From: Clostridium estertheticum
GTDB taxonomy: Bacteria; Bacillota; Clostridia; Clostridiales; Clostridiaceae
Assembly (NCBI RefSeq): GCF_026650985.1
Contig: NZ_CP086239.1
Span: 3,658,001-3,722,000, forward strand
DNA: 64,000 nt
Direction: 5' to 3'
The translations under genes and the position numbers were made by a program. Positions 1 through 7,987 of the stretch are shown here, piece by piece. The first letter of the stretch is position 1. Each line of letters begins with the position of its first letter. The notes beneath the pieces were generated by a model. That model had not been told where the DNA came from. It worked only from the letters and a program-made list of their open reading frames with translations, and ran no database searches.

Positions 1-384
1 TACTTTTGCAATTTCGCCTTCGCATTTCTTGCCATTATTTTCCTCTTTTAGAACTTTTGCAAGAACCTTGTCGCCATTCATTGCTCCGTTTACATTGTCT
101 GCCGGAATAAATACATCTGGTCTTTCTGTTTCTGGTATTACAAATCCAAACCCTCTTTGATGACCTTGAAATTTACCAACTACAAGACCCATCTTCTCTG
201 GTATGCCATAATATTCAGCTTTTGATCTAACTACATCACCAGCCTTCTCCATTTCAGATAATAAAGCTGCAAAACCTTTAATATCTTTCTTTTTTATATC
301 AAATATTCTAGATAGTTCTGCTGTATTCATAGGTTTGTATGCTTGCTCTGTCATAAGACTTATTAAAGTTTCTTTTATATCCAT
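1..384 (-). CDS. rnr: Ribonuclease R, N-terminal part (gene runs off the window)
   Basis: The first 128 codons of an RNase R (RNB family 3'-5' exoribonuclease) are present; the catalytic RNB and S1 domains lie outside the window. The translation opens with MDIKETLISLM, followed by a winged-helix-like segment (about residues 5-65) and the start of a cold-shock OB domain with GHQRGFGFV near residue 75, the usual order in RNase R. RNase R degrades structured RNA and works with tmRNA in quality control. A strong AGGAGG lies 7-12 bases upstream of the ATG, which fixes the start. No secG or eno is found upstream; instead there is a gene-free stretch with three hairpins. The call is inferred from the N-terminus only. 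Confidence 0.85.
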   Translation of the reverse strand, partial: MDIKETLISLMTEQAYKPMNTAELSRIFDIKKKDIKGFAALLSEMEKAGDVVRSKAEYYGIPEKMGLVVGKFQGHQRGFGFVIPETERPDVFIPADNVNGAMNGDKVLAKVLKEENNGKKCEGEIAKV

Positions 385-573
385 TAGGTTTCCTCCTATT
401 TAATTTCTACATGTTTTGATTTTTATACCGACTTAATTTTTATATCAACATAATTTTTATACTAATGTATTTATAAATTATCCTAAAAATTATTATTATT
501 GCTCCAGTTTTTAGTGTTATTATTCTAATTTATTCATATACTTCTATAATTGCTCACTTTATTATAATCTAAA

Positions 574-601
574 AACCACATCTAGTATATACTATGTGGT
601 T
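574..601 (-). terminator. Third terminator-like hairpin before rnr
   Basis: The arms AACCACAT and ATGTGGTT enclose a 12-base loop; the minus strand continues with TTTTTAGATT. Weaker than the two hairpins before it. Confidence 0.45.
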
Positions 602-631
602 ATATACTTCCCTAATATCCAATAAAAAATG

Positions 632-661
632 CCCCCATTAAATAGTTATATTTAATGGGGG
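632..661 (-). terminator. Intrinsic terminator, second in the rnr upstream region
   Basis: An 11-bp stem (CCCCCATTTAA-type arms) is followed on the minus strand by ATTTTTTATT. A TATAAT box at 678-683 (minus) would give an RNA of only about 50 nt ending here. Confidence 0.6.
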
Positions 662-727
662 AGTTTTGCCTGAACCTATTATATTAAAATTTCTTCACAA
701 AAATCGACTTTTTTTTACAAAATAAAA

Positions 728-747
728 CAGCCCTTGGGGTTGGGCTG
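728..747 (-). terminator. Intrinsic terminator after the RsuA-type gene
   Basis: A GC-rich stem (CAGCCC pairing with GGGCTG) is followed on the minus strand by TTTTATTTTG. It lies about 180 bases after the stop of the pseudouridine synthase gene. Confidence 0.6.
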
Positions 748-930
748 CTTTATAACAAATAAAAAGGGGGCTATTTATCTCTCTATTTATCTTTACCTCT
801 TAATTATATTAAATTTCACCAATGTTTGCAAGTGTTTTCCACAAATTTCATTGTAAATGATTTGTAAAGTGATTAAATTTCATTCATAATTTGTTCACTT
901 TTGTCATATGTTATAATATTTCCAATTAAT

Positions 931-1653
931 TTACACTTGTTTTAATAAATTTATCTCATCTTCCGACAATTCTCTACATTGACCTTCAACTAAATCTTCA
1001 TCTAATTTCAATGGTCCAAAACTAACTCTTCTTAAAAACATAACATTCTTATTTACGCTCTCAAACATTCTTTTCACTTGATGAAATTTGCCTTCTTGAA
1101 TAGTAACCATTACCTCTGATCCATTTTCATTTGCAGTTAACACTTCTAATTCCGCTGGCATACATTTATATCCGTCATCTATTACAACACCCTTCTTAAA
1201 GGTGTTTATGTCACTTGCATCTATAAATTTATTTATTTCTGCATAATATACTTTATCTACATGGTTTTTAGGTGCAATTAATTTATGATTTAATTCACCA
1301 TCATTTGTAATTAAAAGTAGTCCTACTGTATCTTTATCAAGTCTTCCTATAGGAAATGGTTTGAACGCACGGTACTGCTCATCTATTAAATCAATTACAG
1401 TCTCGTCATTTCTATCTACAGTAGCTGAAACCACCCCTGCTGGCTTATTCATAACTAAATATATGTATTTTCTATAATTAATTTCATCACCTGATACCTT
1501 TATTACAGCCTTCTCTGGATCTACTTTCATAGCGCTGTCAGTTGCTATTACTCCATCAACCTCTACCTTTTTTTTCTTAAGTAATGCCTTTACTTCTTTT
1601 CTTGTTCCATGACCTAAGTTTGACAATATCTTGTCTATTCTGTCCATTAGCAT
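931..1653 (-). CDS. RsuA/RluB-family 16S/23S rRNA pseudouridine synthase
   Basis: 240 aa, the usual length for the RsuA family, which converts a specific uridine of 16S or 23S rRNA to pseudouridine. An N-terminal S4 RNA-binding domain (about residues 4-50) is followed by the catalytic domain with GRLDKDT at residues 103-109; Asp106 is the expected nucleophile. The sequence does not tell whether the target is 16S U516 or a 23S site, so no symbol is given. Two ATGs fit the GAGGAG box: 1653 (4-base gap) and 1647 (10-base gap). The upstream region carries a duplicated 20-bp motif (1686-1730). It appears monocistronic. Confidence 0.88.
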   Translation of the reverse strand: MLMDRIDKILSNLGHGTRKEVKALLKKKKVEVDGVIATDSAMKVDPEKAVIKVSGDEINYRKYIYLVMNKPAGVVSATVDRNDETVIDLIDEQYRAFKPFPIGRLDKDTVGLLLITNDGELNHKLIAPKNHVDKVYYAEINKFIDASDINTFKKGVVIDDGYKCMPAELEVLTANENGSEVMVTIQEGKFHQVKRMFESVNKNVMFLRRVSFGPLKLDEDLVEGQCRELSEDEINLLKQV

Positions 1654-1685
1654 TCATCTCCTCAACTAGTTCTTTATATTTTAGT

Positions 1686-1730
1686 AAATCATCTCCTAGG
1701 TCGATGTTAATCATCTCCTGGGTCGCTGTA
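1686..1730 (-). repeat. Tandem pair of a dispersed ~20-bp motif
   Basis: On the minus strand the motif CGACCCAGGAGATGATT (1709-1730) and the variant CGACCTAGGAGATGATT (1686-1708) sit side by side just upstream of the RsuA-type gene. A third copy lies at 44561-44582, upstream of the Ehr operon end. Function unknown; the copies contain AGGAGATG, so a translational role is possible but unproven. Confidence 0.6.
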
Positions 1731-1757
1731 TAATTAGTATAAAGTATTTTAATTATA

Positions 1758-1783
1758 AAAAAACAGCTTTAAAAGCTGTTTTA
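1758..1783. terminator. Symmetric terminator
   Basis: A 10-bp perfect stem (AAACAGCTTT pairing with AAAGCTGTTT) with A-rich and T-rich flanks sits directly after the stop of the repeat-protein gene, so it should end that minus-strand transcript. Confidence 0.65.
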
Positions 1784-1786
1784 AAT

Positions 1787-3520
1787 TTATTCTTTAACTT
1801 CAATCTCTATTATATCATAATCTTCATACGAAATACTCTTATAGAAGCTTTTTGACAATACTAACATTTTGTATATTCCCTTATGGAAAGGTATAAAGCT
1901 ATAGTCATCTTTTTTGCTAAATTTTTGTACTAAGCTCCAGTTTCCTTTTTTCATAATATAAAACTCATATACAACATCTTTCCCACCCATACTTTCTGAT
2001 TTAAATGTTATGGTCTCATTAACTATAAAATTTTCATTATCACATAAAATCTTTGTATCTGTTATAGGCAGGCTCTTATGCACTTCTATTTTTACCTCTT
2101 TTCTACTATCATATGCACTTGTACTCAATTTATTTTTTACAAGTATTTCTATTGCATAACTTCCACTACATTTGGGTTTAAGTTCATAATTTTTATATTC
2201 TATAAAACTTGTTTGTTCAACTACTTTATCATCTATTTTTAAAACATAGTTTATAAGTGTATCACTTGTATTTTCATATATTACTTGCACAGGAATAGTA
2301 TCGTAGACCATATAATATTTATTTTTATCCATTAGAATATAATCTATTTTAGCTGGGATACAATCTAATGCTTTAATATATACACTTTTACTTGTATCAA
2401 ATTCACTCTTTGAATATTTATCTTTTACTCTTACCTCAAGTTTAAAACTTCCACTTTCCTCTGGAATAAAATCTACAAAATCATGTATCCCGAATTCTAT
2501 TTTTTCTGTCTCTTTATCATCCTTAAAAACTAAAAAACTGTATCTTAAAGAATCCCCGCCTGTTGCTTTAACTGTTAAATGAATTCGATCACCTATTAGT
2601 ACATTATCTTTCTTGTCTATTATTATATCATCGATCTTCACGGTTTCTTTCCCTATTTCCTCATATGGATCTACATTATAATAAATTAATGCTCTATCAT
2701 CAAACTCCTTACGCGAAAACATATCCTTAGCCATACATAATAGCTTATAATTGCCCCTATTAGTTTCAACATAACTAACTAATTTCTTAGTTGAATAGTC
2801 TTGTATACAACTTCTATTTCCCTTAAGGTCTATCTTTACAAATTTATATAAAACTACCCTATTATCCTCATACTTTGTCTCAACCTCAAAAACTATCTCC
2901 GTTCCTTCTAATATGCTCTCAGTTAAACATTCAAAGCTCATAATTTCTAAAGCTTGTATAGCTTGTACATTAAATCCTATCTTCATTGAATCGTCAAACA
3001 TATTTTTAGAATTTATATTCTTGCATTCTACCAAAAACTCTTTTTTTCCAGAGTATTTGGATATCCATGTCATTATATTTTCCGGTGAATAATCTGCTAA
3101 AAGTTGCCAATCATCCCTTTCATGTACCCAGTATCTATACATAATAGGTACATTAAGTGTATCTACTGTTAAGGTAATTTTTTCTCCTACCATTATTTCC
3201 ATTTTGTCTATGTAAATGTCCTTAATTAGTTTCTCATATGATTCTCCAATTATGTAGTCTGTCCTTGACATAAAATCAAAGGGTTTGTTACTTTCTTTTC
3301 TTTTAGCTTGCACCATTATGGAGTACTTCCCGTCCACCGCTGGCTTCCAAATAGCAACACTTGTCCCACTTGATTTCTTTAAAGTATCCCATGCGCCATC
3401 GAGGCCTACAAGAAATTTATAGTCTAAATTATTCTCTAATTCATTTTCAACACTGATTTCAATCCCTTTATATTCTTGCTTGGCATCATCTAAACTAAAC
3501 AATATATTCATTTCATTCAT
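1787..3520 (-). CDS. Six-repeat protein with triple-tyrosine-like Ig-type domains, function unknown
   Basis: 577 aa built almost wholly from six diverged repeats of about 95 residues. Each shows the same pattern: a beta-rich start, an aromatic Y.F or Y.Y core, a W or F near the middle, then G.Y.(I/L).V..K and S...(F/Y)D. This resembles the Y_Y_Y (triple tyrosine) Ig-like repeats of clostridial proteins. There is no signal peptide, membrane segment or catalytic domain, so the protein looks cytoplasmic, which is unusual for such domains. AAGGTGGG sits about 9 bases before the ATG. It seems monocistronic, ending at the symmetric terminator. The repeat assignment is by eye; no function can be given. 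Confidence 0.6.
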   Translation of the reverse strand: MNEMNILFSLDDAKQEYKGIEISVENELENNLDYKFLVGLDGAWDTLKKSSGTSVAIWKPAVDGKYSIMVQAKRKESNKPFDFMSRTDYIIGESYEKLIKDIYIDKMEIMVGEKITLTVDTLNVPIMYRYWVHERDDWQLLADYSPENIMTWISKYSGKKEFLVECKNINSKNMFDDSMKIGFNVQAIQALEIMSFECLTESILEGTEIVFEVETKYEDNRVVLYKFVKIDLKGNRSCIQDYSTKKLVSYVETNRGNYKLLCMAKDMFSRKEFDDRALIYYNVDPYEEIGKETVKIDDIIIDKKDNVLIGDRIHLTVKATGGDSLRYSFLVFKDDKETEKIEFGIHDFVDFIPEESGSFKLEVRVKDKYSKSEFDTSKSVYIKALDCIPAKIDYILMDKNKYYMVYDTIPVQVIYENTSDTLINYVLKIDDKVVEQTSFIEYKNYELKPKCSGSYAIEILVKNKLSTSAYDSRKEVKIEVHKSLPITDTKILCDNENFIVNETITFKSESMGGKDVVYEFYIMKKGNWSLVQKFSKKDDYSFIPFHKGIYKMLVLSKSFYKSISYEDYDIIEIEVKE

Positions 3521-3735
3521 TTAAATTTACCCACCTTTATAAATAAGCATTTACTACAAATTATTCTTCTAAAATTCATCTCTATATAAATATTATACTA
3601 TATTTCCATTATTTGTAACATAGTACATTCCATTTTTTTTCTCTTATTTATAGACATAAACATCAATTAATAATTGATGTTTTATAAGTTTTATAGTTTT
3701 TCTTGGTAATATTTGTCATTTATAAAACAATATAA

Positions 3736-3767
3736 AAATAGCTAGCAACTTCCGCTACTAGCTATTT
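3736..3767 (-). terminator. Terminator of the pgi-yaiI unit
   Basis: A 10-bp stem (AAATAGCTAG with CTAGCTATTT) is followed on the minus strand by a T run; it lies 38 bases after the yaiI stop. Confidence 0.65.
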
Positions 3768-3804
3768 CTTATATTTTAAATTTCACGAACAAATTACCTA
3801 AGTG

Positions 3805-4245
3805 TTATTGATTAGCTTTTAAAATAAGTTTAATTAAATTGTTATAAAGCTTATCATCATCTTCACTTGTTCTTTTTTTAGGACCGAAGGTTTTACCCCC
3901 ACTCCGTCTTAATTTACCAGACAAATGCCTCTCAAACAATAATTTATCAATATTGTTATCATCATATATATGTCCCTTAGGTCCAATAGCATAAGATCCT
4001 TTAGCTAAAACCATAGCAGCTACTCCAAAATCTTGAGTAATTACTATATCCTTTGACTTTGCCTCATTAGCTACTTTCATATCAACAGTTTGAAACCCAC
4101 TATCTACATATCTTATTGAGGCGTAATCACTACTAAGTACATGATTAATATCACAAAACATAATAAGCTCTATAGAGTTATCCTTGGCTGCCTTTTCTAT
4201 TAACTGTTTACCAGGGCATCCATCTGCATCTACAATAATTCTCAT
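3805..4245 (-). CDS. YaiI/YqxD family protein (DUF188, UPF0178)
   Basis: 146 aa, full length for the UPF0178 family. It opens with MRIIVDADGCPGKQLI, the family hallmark with acidic residues of a PIN/NYN-like nuclease fold, and ends with the conserved LRRSGGKTFGPKKRT segment near residue 112. The biochemical role of the family is not settled; a nuclease-like activity is an inference from the fold. The start lies only 18 bases after the pgi stop and its ribosome binding site is weak, so it is probably translated from a pgi-yaiI message. Confidence 0.85.
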   Translation of the reverse strand: MRIIVDADGCPGKQLIEKAAKDNSIELIMFCDINHVLSSDYASIRYVDSGFQTVDMKVANEAKSKDIVITQDFGVAAMVLAKGSYAIGPKGHIYDDNNIDKLLFERHLSGKLRRSGGKTFGPKKRTSEDDDKLYNNLIKLILKANQ

Positions 4246-4263
4246 ATACTTCGTCTCATCTCT

Positions 4264-5613
4264 TTAAAGTCTTTTTTCAAGTTCTGCTTTAATATCTTCA
4301 TATCCTGCTTTTCCAAGAAGAGCAAACATATTTTTCTTGTATGCCTCAACTCCTGGTTGATCAAAAGGATTCACGCCTGATAAGTATCCGCTTATTGCTA
4401 AAGCCTTTTCAAAGAAGTAGACCATATGTCCAAAGTTATATGCACTTAACGTCGGTACGTTTAAAATAATATTAGGTACATCTCCATCATTATGAGCAAG
4501 TACTGTTCCCTGAAAAGCCTTTTTATTAACAAAGTCCATAGTTTTACCTGCTAGAAAGTTTAATCCATCTAAATCTCCGCTTTCCTTATTTACTACAACT
4601 TCTCTTCTTGGCTTTTCAACATTTATAACTGTTTCAAATATATTTCTTACGCCTTCTTGAATATATTGTCCCATAGAATGCAAATCCGTAGAGAAATTAA
4701 CAGATGCTGGGAATATTCCTTTTTGATCTTTTCCTTCACTTTCACCACAAAGTTGTTTCCACCACTCACCAAAATATTGAAGTGCTGGCTCATAGTTTAC
4801 TAATATTTCTGTAACTTTGCCTTTTCTATATAATGCATTTCTAGCTGCTGCATATTTATAACAATCATTTTTATTTATATCGTCGTCGTTATATATTTCA
4901 CTTGCATCTGCTGCACCCTTCATCATCTCATCAATATTAATTCCTGCTGCTGCTATTGGTAGAAGACCTACTGCTGTTAGTACTGAGAATCTTCCTCCTA
5001 TATCATCTGGAATTACAAAAGTTTCATACCCTGCTACATCTGCTGATTTTTTTAGAGCTCCACGAGCCTTATCAGTAGTCGCAAAAATTCTTTCTTTTGC
5101 TCCTTCTTTTCCGTATTTTTTCTCTAATAAATCTTTAAATATTCTAAAAGCAATAGCTGGCTCTGTTGTAGTTCCAGATTTTGATATTATATTTACAGAA
5201 AAATCTTTCCCTTCTATAACATCAATTAAATCTGCCATATATGTAGAACTTATGTTATTTCCAGCGAAATATATTGCAGGAGATTTTCTTTTATCACTTG
5301 ATAAACTATTATGAAAGCTATGGCATAATGTTTCTATAGCTGCTCTAGCTCCTAGATATGATCCACCTATTCCAATTACTATTAAAATTTCAGAATTACC
5401 TTTTATTTTTTCTGCTGCTTTTTTTATTCTTGTAAATTCAGCTTTGTCATAATTTACAGGAAGGTCTATCCATCCTAAAAAATCACTTCCCGCACCTGTT
5501 TTTTCTGTTAGCATTTTGTGTGCAGTAGACACCATTGGTTGAAGATAAGAGATTTCATGTTCATTTAAATATGGAACTGTTTTGCTTAGATCTAAAGATA
5601 AAACTTTTTCCAT
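4264..5613 (-). CDS. pgi: Glucose-6-phosphate isomerase
   Basis: 449 aa, the short bacterial form typical of Firmicutes. It interconverts glucose 6-phosphate and fructose 6-phosphate in glycolysis and gluconeogenesis. Visible motifs are [12 protein letters not shown] (about residue 81), [10 protein letters not shown] (phosphate-binding loop, about 145) and a C-terminal [13 protein letters not shown] with the conserved catalytic-region Lys. A perfect AAGGAGG precedes the ATG. It is the first gene of a unit with yaiI. The gene-free upstream region (5614-5888) shows no riboswitch-like structure. Confidence 0.95.
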   Translation of the reverse strand: MEKVLSLDLSKTVPYLNEHEISYLQPMVSTAHKMLTEKTGAGSDFLGWIDLPVNYDKAEFTRIKKAAEKIKGNSEILIVIGIGGSYLGARAAIETLCHSFHNSLSSDKRKSPAIYFAGNNISSTYMADLIDVIEGKDFSVNIISKSGTTTEPAIAFRIFKDLLEKKYGKEGAKERIFATTDKARGALKKSADVAGYETFVIPDDIGGRFSVLTAVGLLPIAAAGINIDEMMKGAADASEIYNDDDINKNDCYKYAAARNALYRKGKVTEILVNYEPALQYFGEWWKQLCGESEGKDQKGIFPASVNFSTDLHSMGQYIQEGVRNIFETVINVEKPRREVVVNKESGDLDGLNFLAGKTMDFVNKKAFQGTVLAHNDGDVPNIILNVPTLSAYNFGHMVYFFEKALAISGYLSGVNPFDQPGVEAYKKNMFALLGKAGYEDIKAELEKRL

Positions 5614-5831
5614 TAATATTCCTCCTTATTTATATCTGATGCAAAATAATTATTAATTGATTTACTTCTTGAATTTACCTATTTTTGATATAAATACAAG
5701 TTATCTTTCATGATATCATTCTGTAAAACAACATAGAATAATTTTAGTTTATTCAAGGATATAAATCAAGTTTTTAAATAAAATTTAGTATTTTTAACAA
5801 AATATGTTTTATAAAAATAAATATATTAAGT

Positions 5832-5859
5832 ACCTACTTGCGTTAGGCCGCATATATTG
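5832..5859 (+). promoter_or_regulatory. Possible mother-cell sigma (SigK-like) promoter
   Basis: ACC at 5832-5834, a 16-base gap and CATATATTG at 5851-5859 resemble the SigK pattern (AC..., then CATAnnnTA) known from Bacillus. It lies 30 bases upstream of the LysM-GH18 start, and the gene type suits sporulation control. Weak evidence from one sequence. Confidence 0.3.
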
Positions 5860-5888
5860 AATTATATTAATATATGAGGTGTGATTTT

Positions 5889-7169
5889 TTGATTATTCAT
5901 GTTGTTAAAAGTGGGGAAAACTTATATGAAATTTCAAAATTATATGGAGTTCCATACAATAAAATTGCTGATGATAATGAACTTACAAACCCAAATGAAC
6001 TTGTGGTAGGCCAAACACTTGTAATATTACAAGGTACTCGTAAACACAGAATTCTTCCTGGGCAGTCCCTTTATAGCATAGCTAAAGCCTATGGCACAAC
6101 TATTGCAGATTTATATGCTGCAAATCCTATCCTTAATAGTTCTATTATAATTTACCCTGGTCAGATTATTAATATACCACCATCAACGCAAAAATTAGGT
6201 TCTATTGAAGTTAATGCTTATGCTCTTCCGGGTACAGATATGGACGTTCTTGAAAAAACTCTTCCAAACTTAACATACCTAAGTATATTTAGTTACCAAA
6301 TACAACCTAACGGAACACTAAAAGGCATAAATGACGTTCCTTTAATTGAGGCTGCTAGAAAAGCTAAGGTAGCTCCTATGATGGTTGTTACAAATCTAAA
6401 GGAAGGCGGTGGATTTGATAGTAAACTTGCCCATACCATACTCACAAATCAGACAGTACAAAATGAATTGTTTAATAACATAATTGCTACATTAAAGGAT
6501 AAAAATTATTATGGGTTAGATATAGATTTAGAATACATCTTCCCAGAAGATAGAGAAAACTATAACACCTTTCTACGAAGAGTTGTAACTACCCTAAAGC
6601 CCTTAGGTTATCCTGTTACTACAGCCCTAGCCCCTAAACCCTCTGGTGATATAAAAGGCTTACTGTATGAAGCTCATGATTACCCTGTTCATGGGGCTCT
6701 CGTAAACCATGTTATACTGATGACTTACGAATGGGGATATACCGCCGGTCCACCACTCGCGGTTTCTCCAATTAACGAAGTAAAAAAAATTCTTGATTAT
6801 GCTGTAACAGTAATCCCAAGTAAAAAGATTTTTATGGGAATACCTAATTATGGTTATGATTGGACACTACCTTATGTAAAAGGCACTAAAGCAACTGCAC
6901 TTGGCAATGTTGAAGCGGTAGATCTTGCAAGAAAAGTATTTGCATCTATTAAATATGACTATACTTCCCAGGCTCCATTTTTTAATTACTATGATGCTAA
7001 CAAAAAAGAACATGTAGTTTGGTTTGAAGATGCCAGAAGCATGAATGCTAAGCTTAGGACCGCTGCGAAATACAATCTAGGTGGGGTAAGTTATTGGACA
7101 ATCGGAAAATATTTTCCTCAAGCATGGCTAGTTCAAAACTCACTGTTCAACGTTAAGAAATTACTCTAA
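5889..7169 (+). CDS. LysM-GH18 peptidoglycan hydrolase (SleL/YaaH-like)
   Basis: Two N-terminal LysM modules (about residues 3-47 and 53-97, both with the pattern V..G..L..I) are followed by a glycosyl hydrolase 18 domain. The catalytic DxDxE is present as YGLDIDLEY, with the acid Glu at residue 215. This is the architecture of SleL/YaaH, an N-acetylglucosaminidase acting on cortex fragments during spore germination; that role is inferred. I place the start at TTG 5889: GAGGTG lies 7 bases upstream and homologues begin with a very short IxHVVK leader. The ATG at 5874 has no ribosome binding site. No signal peptide is present, as usual for spore-deposited SleL. A strong terminator follows. Confidence 0.85.
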   Translation: MIIHVVKSGENLYEISKLYGVPYNKIADDNELTNPNELVVGQTLVILQGTRKHRILPGQSLYSIAKAYGTTIADLYAANPILNSSIIIYPGQIINIPPSTQKLGSIEVNAYALPGTDMDVLEKTLPNLTYLSIFSYQIQPNGTLKGINDVPLIEAARKAKVAPMMVVTNLKEGGGFDSKLAHTILTNQTVQNELFNNIIATLKDKNYYGLDIDLEYIFPEDRENYNTFLRRVVTTLKPLGYPVTTALAPKPSGDIKGLLYEAHDYPVHGALVNHVILMTYEWGYTAGPPLAVSPINEVKKILDYAVTVIPSKKIFMGIPNYGYDWTLPYVKGTKATALGNVEAVDLARKVFASIKYDYTSQAPFFNYYDANKKEHVVWFEDARSMNAKLRTAAKYNLGGVSYWTIGKYFPQAWLVQNSLFNVKKLL

Positions 7170-7175
7170 CGACAT

Positions 7176-7215
7176 AAAAAGGTATGATAAATTAATAATT
7201 TACCATACCTTTTTA
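7176..7215 (+). terminator. Terminator of the LysM-GH18 gene
   Basis: Arms AAAAAGGTATG and CATACCTTTTT with additional pairing inside; the T run follows directly. Confidence 0.75.
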
Positions 7216-7233
7216 TATAAAAACCATTTTAAC

Positions 7234-7510
7234 TCTCTTTATGCGAAATTCTCCCACCTCTTAGGTGGTGAGATAAATAGCATATCATTGTAAATGATTC
7301 AATACCAATTTGCAATGATTTCATTTGTATAATTAGCAATTAATTGGTTATAATAATATTATAGGTTTTCAAACTACCGTAGGTATTACGGAAAGGGTTT
7401 TCCTTAAAAACCCATAGCCTCGGAAACTGATAAATCGTAAAATAATTTCCTACTTGTAGGTTGATTAGGATTAAAGGAAGCTCTCACTTCTAAAGTGATG
7501 AGTAGTTCAC
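7234..7510 (+). mobile_element. 277-bp non-autonomous IS605-like element (no transposase)
   Basis: The left end has GCGAAATTCTCCCA plus a small hairpin (CCACCT/AGGTGG, 7254-7268), close to GCGGAATTCTCCCA and hairpin at the left end of the full element nearby. The right end has a hairpin (TCACTT/AAGTGA, 7484-7498) followed by GTAGTTCAC, again matching the full element. The left end abuts TTTAAC (7228-7233), the same hexamer as at the full element and the target reported for IS605. It contains no ORF and would need TnpA in trans. Its interior differs from the full element, so it derives from a relative, not from this copy. It lies in the opposite orientation. Confidence 0.7.
7361..7510 (+). ncRNA. 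Candidate omega-RNA-like structured RNA in the small element
   Basis: The right half of the small element is compact in structure: hairpins at 7377-7391 (CCGTA/TACGG), 7395-7413 (GGGTTTT/AAAACCC), 7450-7459 (CTAC/GTAG) and the terminal 7484-7498. A promoter-like TTGTAT (7325-7330), 18-base gap and TATAAT (7349-7354) precede it. In IS605 elements the RNA from the tnpB 3' end and the right end guides TnpB. By analogy this RNA would end at 7510 and take its guide from bases 7511 onward. Inference only; no TnpB is encoded in this element. Confidence 0.4.
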
Positions 7511-7689
7511 ATAACTCTTTCATCTAACAAATCCAAATCTCTAAAACGTTGTTTTAAATTCATTTTAAAATTATCATCTATATCAATTTTATCTTCTTTT
7601 TTATTAACTTTAATTTTTTCTAAAACTTTACTCTGATTTATATATTTATATATAGCCATACTTAACTTAACACTTTTTATATTATTCAT
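7507..7689 (-). CDS. Small hypothetical protein, C-terminus altered by a mobile element
   Basis: 60 aa, Lys/Asp-rich, no recognised family. GGAGG at 7699-7703 sits 9 bases before the ATG at 7689, a good translation signal (the ATG at 7698 touches the Shine-Dalgarno and is unlikely). The stop codon TGA lies inside the right end (GTTCAC on plus) of the small IS605-like element. If the element is removed at its boundaries, the reading frame runs on from M as LKWFLYKKVW before a stop. So the original protein was probably about ten residues longer. Could also be a chance ORF. Confidence 0.4.
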   Translation of the reverse strand: MNNIKSVKLSMAIYKYINQSKVLEKIKVNKKEDKIDIDDNFKMNLKQRFRDLDLLDERVM

Positions 7690-7987
7690 ATATACCATCC
7701 TCCGAAAAAATAATTCTTACATAAGATCTATTTTATACACTTATTATACATCAAATTACATCAAACGACAAATTATTTAACACTTTTTTTAAATTTTATT
7801 TGTATATTCGACATTATTCGAAAAATAGCCTATATCCATTTGTATTAATATAGTTAAGGTGAACTACCACCACTTATAGAAGTGGATGGCTTCTTGGTCA
7901 ATACTACTACTGTAGCAAGTGCGTCTCTTGCAGAAACGTATCCAAGCTATCAAGGTCATTCCAACCTCTCTAACAATATATCTTTTA

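Larger units (their letters stand above)
385..930. other. Gene-free stretch with three minus-strand terminator-like hairpins
   Basis: I found no convincing ORF in these 546 bases. The region holds three stem-loops (728-747, 632-661, 574-601), each followed by T-rich sequence in the minus direction, with TATAAT-like boxes between them (minus strand, at 678-683 and 561-566). The first hairpin fits the end of the pseudouridine synthase transcript. The others could end short RNAs or act in the rnr leader. Confidence 0.5.

Noticed and set aside
7234-7510. Group I intron or IStron fragment
   Set aside because: IStrons combine a group I intron with IS605 ends. I could not find group I core elements, and 277 bases is too short.
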